NCBI GenBank assembly: GCA_026874595.1
Contig: CM049306.1
Span: forward strand, 13,041,019-13,105,018
DNA: 64,000 nt
Direction: 5' to 3'
Source of the DNA: Sipunculus nudus
Taxonomy: Eukaryota; Annelida; Sipuncula; Golfingiida; Sipunculidae
Position numbers and translations under genes: made by a program. The notes under the pieces were generated by a model, which was given only the letters and a program-made list of their open reading frames with translations, searched no databases and was not told the DNA's origin. Positions 47,527-60,300 of the stretch are shown in pieces (the first letter of the stretch is position 1; every line of letters begins with the position of its first letter).

Positions 47527-48370
47527 ACAAGAGCACTGCAAATGGTGCATAATACGCCCGTTGCATATTTTCTGACCTCATCAAATACGCGTGAATTTGC
47601 GGAGAATGTAATTCAGGTGAGAAACTGTATTGGTTAATACTCATAATGAGTTATATGAAAATCCATTAGCATTTTGGTAAGTCAGGGTGCAGCTACCGAA
47701 GTGACGTGACCTCTGACCTCATTAAACATGCATGGCTTTTGCCGGAAATAGAAATTAGGTGAGCTATTATATTGATTAACATTTCTGTTGATTTTTATCC
47801 AAATCCATTATATTCTTTGTACGTTATCGCGGCGACACCACGAATTGGCCTGTACAAAGCAGCCTGGTGAGCTCTGACCTCATTAAATATGCATGAATTT
47901 TGCTGAGGATTAATTTGAGGTGAGAAACTTTATTGGTAAATATGTATGAGTTTCATGAAAATCCATTAGACTTTTGGTAAGTCACCACGGTGCTTCTAAA
48001 GTGCGGTGACCTCTGACCTCATTTAATATGCGTGGAATTTGCTGGAAATCTAACTTAGGCGAGATATTTTATTGATGAACATTTCTTTTGAGTTTTATCA
48101 AAATCCATCATAGTCCTCGTAAGTTATCGCGGCGACACCACAAAGTAGCTTAGTGACCTCTGACCTTATTGAATATGCGAGGAGGATTTTGCCCATAATC
48201 GAACATGGGCGAGACAATCGATTGGTAAGTAGTTATTGCGAGTTTCGTGAAAATCCATCAAAGCCCCGGAAAGTTGTCGCGGCGACACTGAAAGTTAACG
48301 GATGGACGGAGAGACGGCACGACGGTGGGTATACCATAATACGTGTCCCGTCATAGACGGCCGTAAAAAA
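47527..48370 (-). mobile_element. HINE/Helentron-like element, family F4, copy 2
   Basis: Read on the minus strand it starts TTTTTTACGGCCGTCTATGA and ends in a GCAC/GTGC hairpin and TCTTGT before T. Five or so repeats of about 155 bp contain TGACCTCATTAAATATGC variants. It matches copy 1 at 10232-10785. Confidence 0.65.
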
Positions 48371-51093
48371 GTGGTTTATCGATCATCAGTCGAGCTAATC
48401 TATTGCTTCTTAGCCATGATATTCAAAGACAGGTCACAGTTACACAATTTGAGAATACAGGTCACATTTAAACAATTTGAGAATACAGGTCACATTTATA
48501 CAATTCGCTGATATAATTTCTACCTTGTGGCGCCCCTCCAAGTGGCCCAGCTTGCACGTAACCAGACACTGGATTCGCCGGTGCCAATGAATGCACAACC
48601 CTGCTGACAATGCATGCTTCGCAGGCCAACAGTAGATAATTGAGACTGGGGGAATATTACACTCACCTTGGGTATTAGATGTGTATAGATTTAGTACACC
48701 ATGGGACAAATAATGACATGGTGGTGCCAAGCGCATTTTCTTCTTCATTAACGCACTCAAGTTCTGTCTCAGTCAAATACGGTAAGGGTATCGCATAGCA
48801 TCATGTATAATCAGCAAACACATGCTTCACGGAAATTTCAGTTTCAGGACTTTTTACAGGACCTATTATTAAGTCAACTTAGGCGTTAATCAAAAAAGTT
48901 ATATTGCAGTGGTTTACCTAAACTTATTTCCGAACTTCCATGGGCCACATAAAACAAATTTATCTCTTTACTTGGGTCTACACATAATGGGCTACAAACG
49001 CTGCTGGCATTCTAAACGTAATTACGCTCTTTACACAGCGCTTTACCTATAGGGCTACTACTTATATCGTAAGGCGCTGTTTGTTATGACCTCGTATCCT
49101 GAATTGCAACACCAGAGGGGAGCACTGTATTTTTGTCCAATCAGATGAGACCTTGTGCTGGAAGACAAAGCCAAGCGAGGAATACACAGAGCCTTTCTTT
49201 TTGAGTGACAGCTCATTCCTCAGCGTAACCGTCTGAACAGGCCACAGGCTCACAGAGAATTGCCCCTGACGTGGTTTGCTTAGGGCCTTGGGCACATAGG
49301 ATGCTCGGCCGGTGAGCTGTAATTCAAACGAAACGTAACAACAAAGGCTGCGTGCTCATCTCGCTTGCTGGTTTCAGTTCTGCAGACAACAGATACATGG
49401 CTACGCTAACACAGTCATAATGTCATAATCGAATCGGTCGATGATGCGAGAATGCAGAGGGAGCAATTTAAATTTGACCGGAAACTCAATAAGCGGCGCT
49501 TGAAGCGCAGCAATGGGCGGAGCCAGGATGCCTGTCGAGTGTTTGTTTATTGGCATCTAATTAGCTGCTTGTCACATCATACGCACGTTTATTTCAGTGG
49601 AAAACGAACCGCCATCTGGTGTCTAAATATATGATAAACGGTCAAAGCTGGCAGCGTGATAATCGGTTGCTTCTTTAGAAGCGCAAGATTTCCGCTGCCT
49701 CGGGAGAGTAAAACGTAATAAATAACTGTAAATTACCGTCTCACCGATACGGTTCTCTGTTGCACCGGATATATAAACATCTCAGCTGTCGCAGGCCATG
49801 AATTTTAGCAAGCTGGGGATAAATTTACACCGAGAAAGAACGCTAAAACGCCACAGTGAACCCCGCGAGTGGCATTTTGTGACACTTGAGCGAACGTTGG
49901 ACATTTTTTTCATGGCTTTACTCTTGGTTTTTTCTAACAATATTTAGAACCGTATACTGGAATCAGAACTTTTATGTATCTTTATATTGGGAAAGTAGCC
50001 TGGCGGGCGTGTATTCAACAATTTTGTTAGAGAACTTCCTCTTGATGACGAATAGACATTTTAAGAACCGTGTAGACTACACTGTAGACAGCCCATGTTG
50101 AGAATCGACTGGTACTGACGTACAACTGCCGTGGTCACAAGCTTACATTCCTTATACATCATCCATCTGAATCTTGGCATTGACAACCTACACATTCTTG
50201 AACCTATTTTTTAATGATGCGGACACCTTTCTGTAATAGCGTTTTTTTTCCAGGTGGTTATGATGTTGAATTGGATGCCGTCCAACTTCTGCGTTTAGAA
50301 TCCAGGCAGCTTAAACAACAATGCATGGCTTCACATTAGAAAGCATTGCTGTTCAAAAGAATGACCAGAGATCTCACAGAATCAGTTGAAAGATACACGC
50401 TGGGCAATTCCACGCAGCGAAAACCGTTCCCCCTACCCCAAATCTGAACTCCCAGGAAAAGAAAACCATGGAGATACATGCCATGGTGTGTTGATTCGCC
50501 TGTCCACTTAAACTTGCCAAGTATTGACTCAAATGGTTGTCTTCAGTATATTTGAGTCAGCTTTATAATTGACTCACGCGGATTTAACGCACCATAACAC
50601 ATAATTCTGGCTGAACCAGACTTCTACAAAGACAAGTCCTACCCGTAAGACAAACAGCAGTAAAACACACAGTGACAGCAAATATAACCATATATTTTAA
50701 AATATAAAAACAAACAATGCATACATAGCCATGGGCACAGACAAACATATATTAAGAGTCCCTCAACTGTTTCATTCACAAATATGACTTAAACTGAAAA
50801 ATTCCAGTTATTGAATATTAAAGGGATGACAGACTTTCTACACTAAAAAATTATTTAACATTCCTTCCTTGGGTTAGCAAAGACAAGGCACATGTTCCAC
50901 TGTTCTATTTTCATAACATTTAAAGGCACCCATTACATAGGTGAATAAAAGGTATAAAAAAAATAAACCTATAAAACTAAGTGAAAATTTGCAGTGTCTA
51001 TTAATGTAGATTAAGGTAATTACCTGAAAATGAATGAATGCATGAGGAGAGCTTGGTGTTACAAATATAGTTTAATCAATTAGAATCAGAGAT
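48371..51093. other. Intergenic region between CCT7 and HASPIN
   Basis: No gene is recognised. It contains three 28-bp tandem units starting ACAGGTCACA at 48429, 48457 and 48485, and a CTCF-type motif CACCAGATGGCGG on the minus strand near 49609-49622. The part at 49000-49900 is richer in CpG than its surroundings. Confidence 0.45.
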
Positions 51094-51301
51094 TCAGCTG
51101 TGTTGCTCAAAAAATGAACAAGATGTGATAATATCATGTGCACTATGGTATTCAAGCAGTTCTCTGCTAAATGAACGGAATTCTCTGACACAAGTTTTGT
51201 GGTCTTTACTGGTACTTGTGTACTTCTTATTGCGCAGCTTGTCAGTGAGGTAGTTTATCCACAAGACATTAGTGTATGCATGGAACGGCTCCCAGTTGTT
51301 C
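51094..51301 (-). CDS. HASPIN: HASPIN terminal exon
   Basis: It encodes NNWEPFHAYTNVLWINYLTD, then KTCVREFRSFSRELLEYHSA and the C-terminus CSFFEQHS, with TGA at 51094-51096. Confidence 0.95.
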
Positions 51302-54300
51302 CTGAAATAATAAAACAAATACTCGGATCTATATTCCAGCTGAACCTTGTGCAAGTTGATCTTGAATCATATCATATCAGATATTAATTACACTTATATG
51401 TAATCTAACAGGACGTTCACTCCAGAACCATTTGACTAAGGCTATCATTAGTAAAATCAGAGATTTACAGTTGCAAGTGAATTACCTACGATTTATTAAG
51501 ATCTGAAGAAAATAATGACATTTTTACCCATTTTCTTCCTTCATAAGGCGATAAACTTCAAACTGGTAGTCTCCCTCTCCGGCAAACAGGGTTGGGTCTG
51601 TTGACAAGTCACAGAACACAACGCAACCATCTGTAAACAAAGCAGCGGTTGGCAGCACATGAATATGTTATACCAGGATTTACACCAGTGATCCCTAAAC
51701 CTTAGAGAGAAATACTATATCTGTAACAAACAGGGAAACTGTGACATGATATCTAGAAGAAACATTGACGAGTCAAGCATTCTGCACTAACCAAGTACCA
51801 TTCATGCCAGTGACCTGTGATAAAATGAATGCATTTTCCTCTCAAAATGTAAATATGTAATAAAGTATCTAACTGTACTCTCCCTAAGTAGTGATACACA
51901 TATATCACTGTATAATGTGTATATATGATATAACATGTATCTCACAATGAGATATTTTTATTTTCATTCAGCCTGCTGAGATGGTATTTCTGGCTGGCAG
52001 TAATTGGTGTCTCCAGCAAGGGGACATTGTGTAACATCCTATCCTATTCTTTAATCAACCATGCCACACTATGAAAGAATACATGGTAACCCAGGAATTA
52101 CAATGTATGAGAACACCTCATGATGAAGAGTGAGAACAGTAAATGATCACATATAGCTGCCTGGAATGGTGGTTATCCCACTTGAGGTAGTGGGGGTGGG
52201 CTCACCATATATTTGTTTGTTCTTATTGGACTCCATAGTGAGAAGACAGGAAATGATGATGTCCCAACTGTTCAAATACTGAATTTTAAATCAAAATGGT
52301 TCCTCTGGACAATTTAAAATCTCTCTAACATTATACAGAATTGTTGCCACAACAATGTTTGTAAAGCCAATTTAATGGAAGAATGAAATTCAGCAAAATA
52401 CTTGTTAACCAATTGCCCCATGATTGCAGTTCTGATTAAACCTTTAAATAAAGGCTTGATGTGAAGTGAACCACTTTGTTCCATCATGCAAAACTTCACA
52501 TGTGATACCATTATTGTATTTGTCATGAATAAAGATTCCATACAAATGCTGTTTTCGAATTTTAGCCCGCAATACCTGAACCTACAAAAACCCTTCAGAT
52601 AGTTAGGGGGTTAACATACTTATTCTGTCAACAGACATAGTATTATGATAATCAGCCAAATTGTTTTGTATGACATTTTGAAATTTTGAGTGCAAACACT
52701 GAAGATCAAAGGGGCAAAAAACCCTGTTTCACTTGTTACATGATTATCAATTTCATAAATGCATTACCTTTTTTTAACCTTGACAAAGTGAAGTCGATGA
52801 TTGTGACCAGAATGCCTCGTGTTTCAAGGCGGAGTTCTTTGCCATCAATAAGGTAGCGGACATATTTCTGTTTGGTGTTTCGGACTAGCACATTGCCCCA
52901 GTGAAGATCCCTGTGTTCAAAGTTGAGCGCTTGTTCAGCGACTGCTAGCGAGCACGCCACCTGCTGCAGCACTGACCGAGATTTTATTATGTCTGTGAAC
53001 TGTGGAGTAAAAATCGCAAAACATAAGATACAGATGGCAAACACAGTGGATACATCCAAATATGGACCTCACTGGGACTGGTTTTGTCCATAATAGGGAG
53101 GTGCCTGTATTAGAGAGGTTCCTTCTTCTCACAGGACTGCCAGAGGTGTCCGTAGAAGAAAGGGGCCTGTAGGGAGAGGTTTCTTCCAGCACCTTGTATT
53201 ATTCACATATCTAAGTATTCATGATGAAGAAATTTTTCAGAAAGGAACACAAAAAGTCTGAAATTTTAACAAAAGCAATTACCATATTAATGTTGATAAA
53301 ATCCAGACCTTTAAATACCTTGTAACATGACATGCCAGAAATTTATGTAAACTGAAAATGCAGCTTCCTGTCAGTAAATCAAATTTGTTATCATTTATAT
53401 GTTAGAATTAAGGAGATAAGTTCTTGACTGAAGTATGTACTATGAGTTTATAATGGATGAAAATAGTATTTATACCATTATCCTTAACTCACAGACTTAC
53501 TTATAACATTCCTAATCCAACTGATTTTGTTAAATACATAGAGCAGGAATACAAGTTAACAAATGATAAAGAATGAAAAATAGACAAAGTTTTATCACCT
53601 GTACACTCTCAAGATCATAACCACTGTCTTCAAACTCAAAGATAATGTAGAGCTGTCCCACAGGAAACATATCTATAAAGAGAGCACAAAACTGAAAACA
53701 CAGTGATACAGTGATAACGATATATTTAGTGACAAAAACCTGCTCATCCAAAATTTGTTTTTTTTTTTTAAATTTATAAATCAAAAACAGGTAACCAAAC
53801 ATTTCCCCTTTTAATCAAACATGACAGATAAATACTATTAACGATACATGCACACATACTGGTAAATGGCAAAAGAAAAAGATTAAATGATGTAAATCTT
53901 ATCTCTCTACTTGCATTATTACTCTTTCTTTGTTCATTTCATTGCTCAGTATGTCTTTATCTTACAAAATTCCTCATAATTAAGAGTTCTCTGTAATATG
54001 CACAGGGGCGCTCTGAGCCATTGGGCCACCAGGCACTTTCAATGCTGGGCTGATGATAAATATTGATGCCCATTGGCTGATGCTGAGAACAAAATATGCA
54101 AGTTGGACACCAGTTGGCTGATGGTGTAAAATATGGGCTGGTTTTCACTCATACTTAAAGGGTCTTTTGTTCACCCAAGTCTGTGTATGAATATGCAAGA
54201 CTGGCTTAATGAATAATGTGAATTATCTCCAGTTTCTTTGAAACACTGGAATTTTTACAAAGGGGGGGGGGGGGGGGCAATCCTGTTCCTTATTTGAGTG

Positions 54301-57300
54301 ATGATATAAAGTCATCCAAGTTCATACAGAATATCACAAATTCAAAATATATTGTATTTAAACATAAATTGCTATATCACTATATCATGGTCAGTCATTC
54401 CGATATTGCATATCATGATATCAATTTCACATATTAATATTTTTCTATATTTTGTCAAACACGACTAAAACAAGATTTATTTATATATACCAGAAAACAC
54501 AATTATTCCTGTATGTTAATATAACATAAAAAGAATGTCAAACAGGACTGATATTGATTTATATATATATATATATTAATATATATATATACAGTAAAAC
54601 CTCACAATGACAACCACCAGTGGAACCTCGATGATATGGTCCAATATTCGAGGTGGTCGTCTAAGCAAGGTCTTATATAGAGTACGAAAGAGAATTGACC
54701 TATCCACCACAGCCAAATGCTCCGCCTTTTCAACTAATTATTATAATGAGCCCCCAAAACGCTCAGGACTACACATATGGACTTCCATGGCCAAGGTAGT
54801 GAGAGCTGATTATAACATAATAATGACGTCATAAAGGGCGATGGCGCATGACGTCCTATTGACTGACGTCATCAACTGGTATCACCTGACCATTGTTTAC
54901 CATATCGCAGTCATATATGAACTGTGTTGCAATATATATTGGATTATTTGTCCAGTACAAATTATGTTCCAGGTAAGACATTATTATTCACTCGGTAGTC
55001 AGAGGAATCGCTCCCGCAACCTATAGCCTAGAAACTTTATACTGTCTCCTTCGTATAATAAAATATCCCGGACAAAACATGCCAACATGGGTACTGGTAG
55101 TATTTACAGACTACACGTGTTCTGTTTGACAGAGCTCTGTCAAGTTATGCAAAATTTTGTTTTTGTCAGATGATTGATGCTTTACAATGTTTAAGGTCAC
55201 CTGATTGGTTGCTCCTTAGTCCCATGCTTATGTTTATATATTGAATGAATATGCGATTAAGGTCGCATAGAGTTCATGAATAGGTCAATTGGCACCCGTC
55301 AAAAGTGGCTGTTGTTTTGAGGTTATCACTAAACTGAGGTGGTTGTTAGACGAGGCTTTACTGTATATACCAGAAAACACACCTGTACATTGACACAATG
55401 AAAAAACTGCAATACATGCCACAATACGATACCACATATCACAATATATTACAATACAAAAACCATAGGCAATACCAAGCCATATACTCCATCCATCTTT
55501 ATCTAAAAAATACATTGGATCCTGAGATGTCCAGATGTGAGGGATTGCAGACCATGGTAACTAGACAATTAACTACCTGGTCTGTCATTTTCTGAGCCCC
55601 TCTTCTCATTGTAAGCATCCCACTGGTCCAGAAGCTGTGGTGGGTAGCATCCTTTCACCAAGGAAACACTGAAGTAGAACAGCACAAACTTATCAAGATT
55701 TTCTTTAGCCTGAACAACTCTCAAATACTGTGTGCTTACATCATGTTATAATGGCACAAGGATTCACTGGGTAAGAAGTACTATTTTTATTTTTTGACAT
55801 TATGCTACACTGTAGTGTACCACCCAATTACAGCATCAGTCAGTTTTAACTGGGGTCAAGGTGGGTTATGTAAACATATGTTTGTTTGCAGGATAATTAA
55901 ATTATAATTATTATGGTTACAGGCTATCAGGGAGAATATATGCACTTTTGGTATTGACCCAGATGCTCTTGTGGATGGCACTGGATACAGAATATTTTTT
56001 TTGTATTTTTCAGTGCACAGTAATTTTGATCTGTACAATGCATATGCACATCAAACTGCATTTTATGATTTTCTGGCAAAACTTTTCATCTGAGTCACAT
56101 GATTTACCAGGTACTTACTCTTTCACCTGTACAAAATTTGGTGTTGAATAATTTTCTGTGTGCTTCAGGGCACTCAGCTCCCTAGATCAAAAAGAGAAGA
56201 ATATCATAAAGATATACACAAAAATACACAGATAAAGCACATAGTTTCTGGTGTTAAGAGCACAAAAACATCACTAAAATATGCAGGATATTATGTTATT
56301 GTCCTCAGGAGTAACTCAAAGAAAAGCTTGAATGTAAGATGATATATTAAAATAATATAAGCCATTTATGCAAATTAAGCAAATTTATTAATCTTATTCA
56401 ATCTTAATTTATTCAACCTGTCTGAAACTATGCAATGCTGCATTTGTGTTATATTATCATTGATTTTTATTTCCTGCCAGCAGCTAACTCTGAAAAACAT
56501 TCCATGACTTTTCCCTGACTATAACCTGACTTTCAGTTGGTTTCAAGGATATATCATCATGCAAATTTTGAATTTAGTCTCAAAAACGTCATTTTCTTGC
56601 AAACCTAACGCAAAATTTTGATCATGGGAAAAATGTATGGAACACCAGAATTATACATCAGATCCTGCTTTTTTATATTACTGCTAAGAAAGAGAATTGG
56701 TCCATCATTAATTGTTGGTGACATATGTTGTCCGTCCATTAGAGCCCTGCGCGGACTGGAATTTAGAGCCCGCCCCTGCCCCACAAAACAAACTTTCAGC
56801 CTACTGCCGCTGAAAGTATCCATACTCTGCATCAACAACCTTAGACTTTTGTACAAAAATTTAAAGGAAACAAGATTAAACCTGCAAACTGACCACATTT
56901 TTATTAGAGATGCCAAACTCTTTCAACCTGATAACTAACTGTGATCGCCAAAGCCATGAAAAATTCCCTGACTATTCCCTGACCTCCAAAAATATCAAAG
57001 AACTCCCTGACTTTTTATGAACATCCCTGACTTTGATGTCATCCCTGACCGCTGGCAACCCTGTAATTTTTCCTGTCACAAAATTATCAGTACAATTATC
57101 ACATTTTAATATTCATGACATGTGCAACAGCTTAGTTATACAGGTAATCACGCAAATGTTTTCACCAAGAAAAATGTCAGGCAGTTAAGTGCTGGAAACA
57201 TGGCAACTGTCTACCAACACTTGCTTAGGTTTCCACATCTCAAAGACTACCGAAAATCACTAATACTAAGGTATTTTCTTTACATACCTTGATACAAAAA

Positions 57301-60300
57301 TTTCAGGTAAAATTTCTTTACATACCTTGATATAACAATCTCTGGTAGAATTTCTTCGAAAGTTTTCTGAGGCTCATCATTGACAGGAAAATCACCTTCA
57401 ATTGGAATGATCTGAAAAAAAACCCACATTTGAAGTAATCCCATTTAAAACAAATCAGAAAAGTAAATCTGAAAACCAATGTGTATACATGCATAAAACA
57501 ATGCTTCAAAAGCAAGTGTAAGTATATGTGTATATTTGTAAATGCATGAACTGGCAGTAATGTATAGTGGTACAGTAAATCTTGCAGATCTTCCCCAAAA
57601 AGGATTAGGGACAGAGACAATTTTGCCAGGAATCTCTCAGTTCATGCAGACCTTATCAGTAAAATGCTCTTGTAGCAATCTTCATCTATATACACTCCTA
57701 AATATGCATCAATGCAGAAAATCATTTGAGCATTCTATAGGTATTTGTGCACACAGGTTTTAAGCTGAACAGTGTCAGAAAAGAGATTAGTGCCACAATG
57801 AGGCTCACCTTAAGTGCTACAGAATCCCCGTTACGGTTTGACCTGAACACCTCCCCGTATACACCTTCACCGATCTTAACACATACCTGCATCAAACTGA
57901 AATGTAAAGTAGACAAACATATTTAATACTTTAGGTTTCAGATTGAGGAAATTCATCATATCAATTTCTGTCTGTTTTAACAGTTACAAACAGTAAATTC
58001 ATAACGATGCTGTTTCTGTTTGATTGAAAAGGGGTACCATGAAAATTTACATGTAATGCACAGTAAGAAGCCAGCTTGACCCAGTTGTGGCTCTGTAGTA
58101 TATACAGAGCCACAGGCCTCTGCCTTCATTTATCAAACGGACAGCATGCATAGAACTGTTCTGCGTACTTCCAACGCTGTGCACTGGGTGCCTGTCAGAG
58201 TGACTGGAGCACTGGTTGCATACATGTATGTATTACATTTCAGCTGGGTGTGCCTGGAGGTTAGCAGTGATGATGTAACACATGCACACTGCTGACTTAC
58301 AAATTTCACAGCCTCACTTGGACAAGCACCCAACACAGAAGAACTCAGAACAAGTGCTGTGCAGACCGTTATATGCACTCAAACTGCTAGATAAACTAGA
58401 TGACCAGAGGTCGAGCGCTTTCTGGAAGTTGAAAAGACAGACAGACAGACAATACAAATTGTCGGTTTTCCATCAATTGAGTGACTTTCAGAACAGTTCC
58501 TGAGGAACTGTGGCTGTAGAATGACATACATGACATAAAAGAATATGAAAGCAGACAATGCTGATAACAACTGACAAAGGGACAGACATACTGACACAAT
58601 TGAGATAACAGATGTCTAGATTATCATATATAAGTATATAGAAAAAAAAATCAGTTATAGTTTGTGCAGATAAGGTTCACAATTTTTGAGGTATGGACAA
58701 AAAATATATTGCAGTGGTTCGAGTGCAGCGCCCCCTTGCAGCCATATCCAGAAAATAAAAAATCTGTTTCGAGATATAGTGTAAGAAATAAGATGTACAA
58801 GGTTCAAAAGGATTCCTTTAAAACTGTGACCTGTAGAATCGTATATGTCGACACAAGAAACAGTGAGCAGGTGAATTTGAGGAGAAATGACAAAAGACAG
58901 ACATGCTGACAGAGTGACACAAGATAGAGACCAGATGACTTACTCAGGTTATGGAGAAGACCCAGAAAAAGAAAATAAGCTATAGTTTCTGTAATTGAGG
59001 TTCATAGTTTTAGAGATATGGCCAAAAACATTATATGTTTGGGAGTTCCAGTGCAGCGCCCCCTAGCAGCCATATCCAGAAAATGAAAAATTGGTTTCTT
59101 GATATTTGTATAAGACATAAGATATATTAGTTTCAAAATGATTCCTGCATACTTGTGGACTCTAGGCTATCACTTAGCGATAAATCTCGTTTGACGAGAT
59201 ATTGTATGAAATATTACAAAACTTGAATTTATAATCAAATAACACTACTTATATGCTACCTGATGCAAAAAACTAGACCTCTGTAGCTTTAAAATTGACG
59301 AAGTTAGAAAAATAAGACCCCTTAATTTCGAATATCATGACTTTCCCCCCAAAATGTGTAAACCATTTTACAGCAATTTTGCTGCAGCTACAAACCAAAA
59401 GGAAAGCCTTGGAATGGTGATTAAAATGAGCTACATATGAAGTAGATAAAACAAATAGTGACAACGATATGAAGAATAAACCTTTCTGCAAACTTTTGAT
59501 GATCTTGACCTTGACCTTTGTCCGATATTTACTAAAATCAATAGGCTTTGAGACTGTTGGTTTTCTATCAACTGTGCAAGTTTGAAAGCAATCGCTGCAA
59601 AACTGTGCATTTACGAGTGGAGATAGACAAACAAACAATTAAACAGACATACAGAACTGAGCAACATGCTTGTCGAAATCGAAGATTTCCGGCAAAGCAC
59701 TGAAGGCAGAGGCCTGTGGCTCTGTATATATTATAGAGCCACAACTGGTTCCCAAAGCCATAAACCTGATGTTTGCAAATCTTGGATGTATTAATTCTTT
59801 AACAATTTGAAAGTTTTAATGAGATCTTCAAGGATTTAGTTTGATGATTATTAAAATGATTATTATTTCATTAGCAGAAATGGGGCATTAGCTGAAGATG
59901 GGACCATTTATAAATCATACACACATACATTTTTGAGACAGCCATTTTACTAAACAGCTGCAGCTGTCTCTATTGTTAACAGTATCTTTTTTTAACTCTA
60001 AAAACATCAAAGGACTTCAATGCTTTGGAGAAATGGAGACAGTGTTATACCAAAGATCTTTAAAGGGCTCCAAATTATCAGTTAATTTGTACACACAAAG
60101 CTTGAAGGACAGGTAGACACCTTGTTAAAATATTAAATGCACTACATTAAGAAAAATAAGAAATGGTTCTTACTCATTTGTAAATACTCAGATATATTTA
60201 TCTAATTTAATATTTAGAGACACTCTTATATAGTTAACCTGTCAGGAATAGCTTCTTGGAATGACCAGGCCTGCTCCTGCTGACACTGCTGTAGTATCTT

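Noticed and set aside
57809-57888. HASPIN acceptor at GATGCAG before GTATGTG
   Set aside because: It would shift the frame of the glycine loop; TTTCAG eight bases earlier keeps the frame with the preceding exon.
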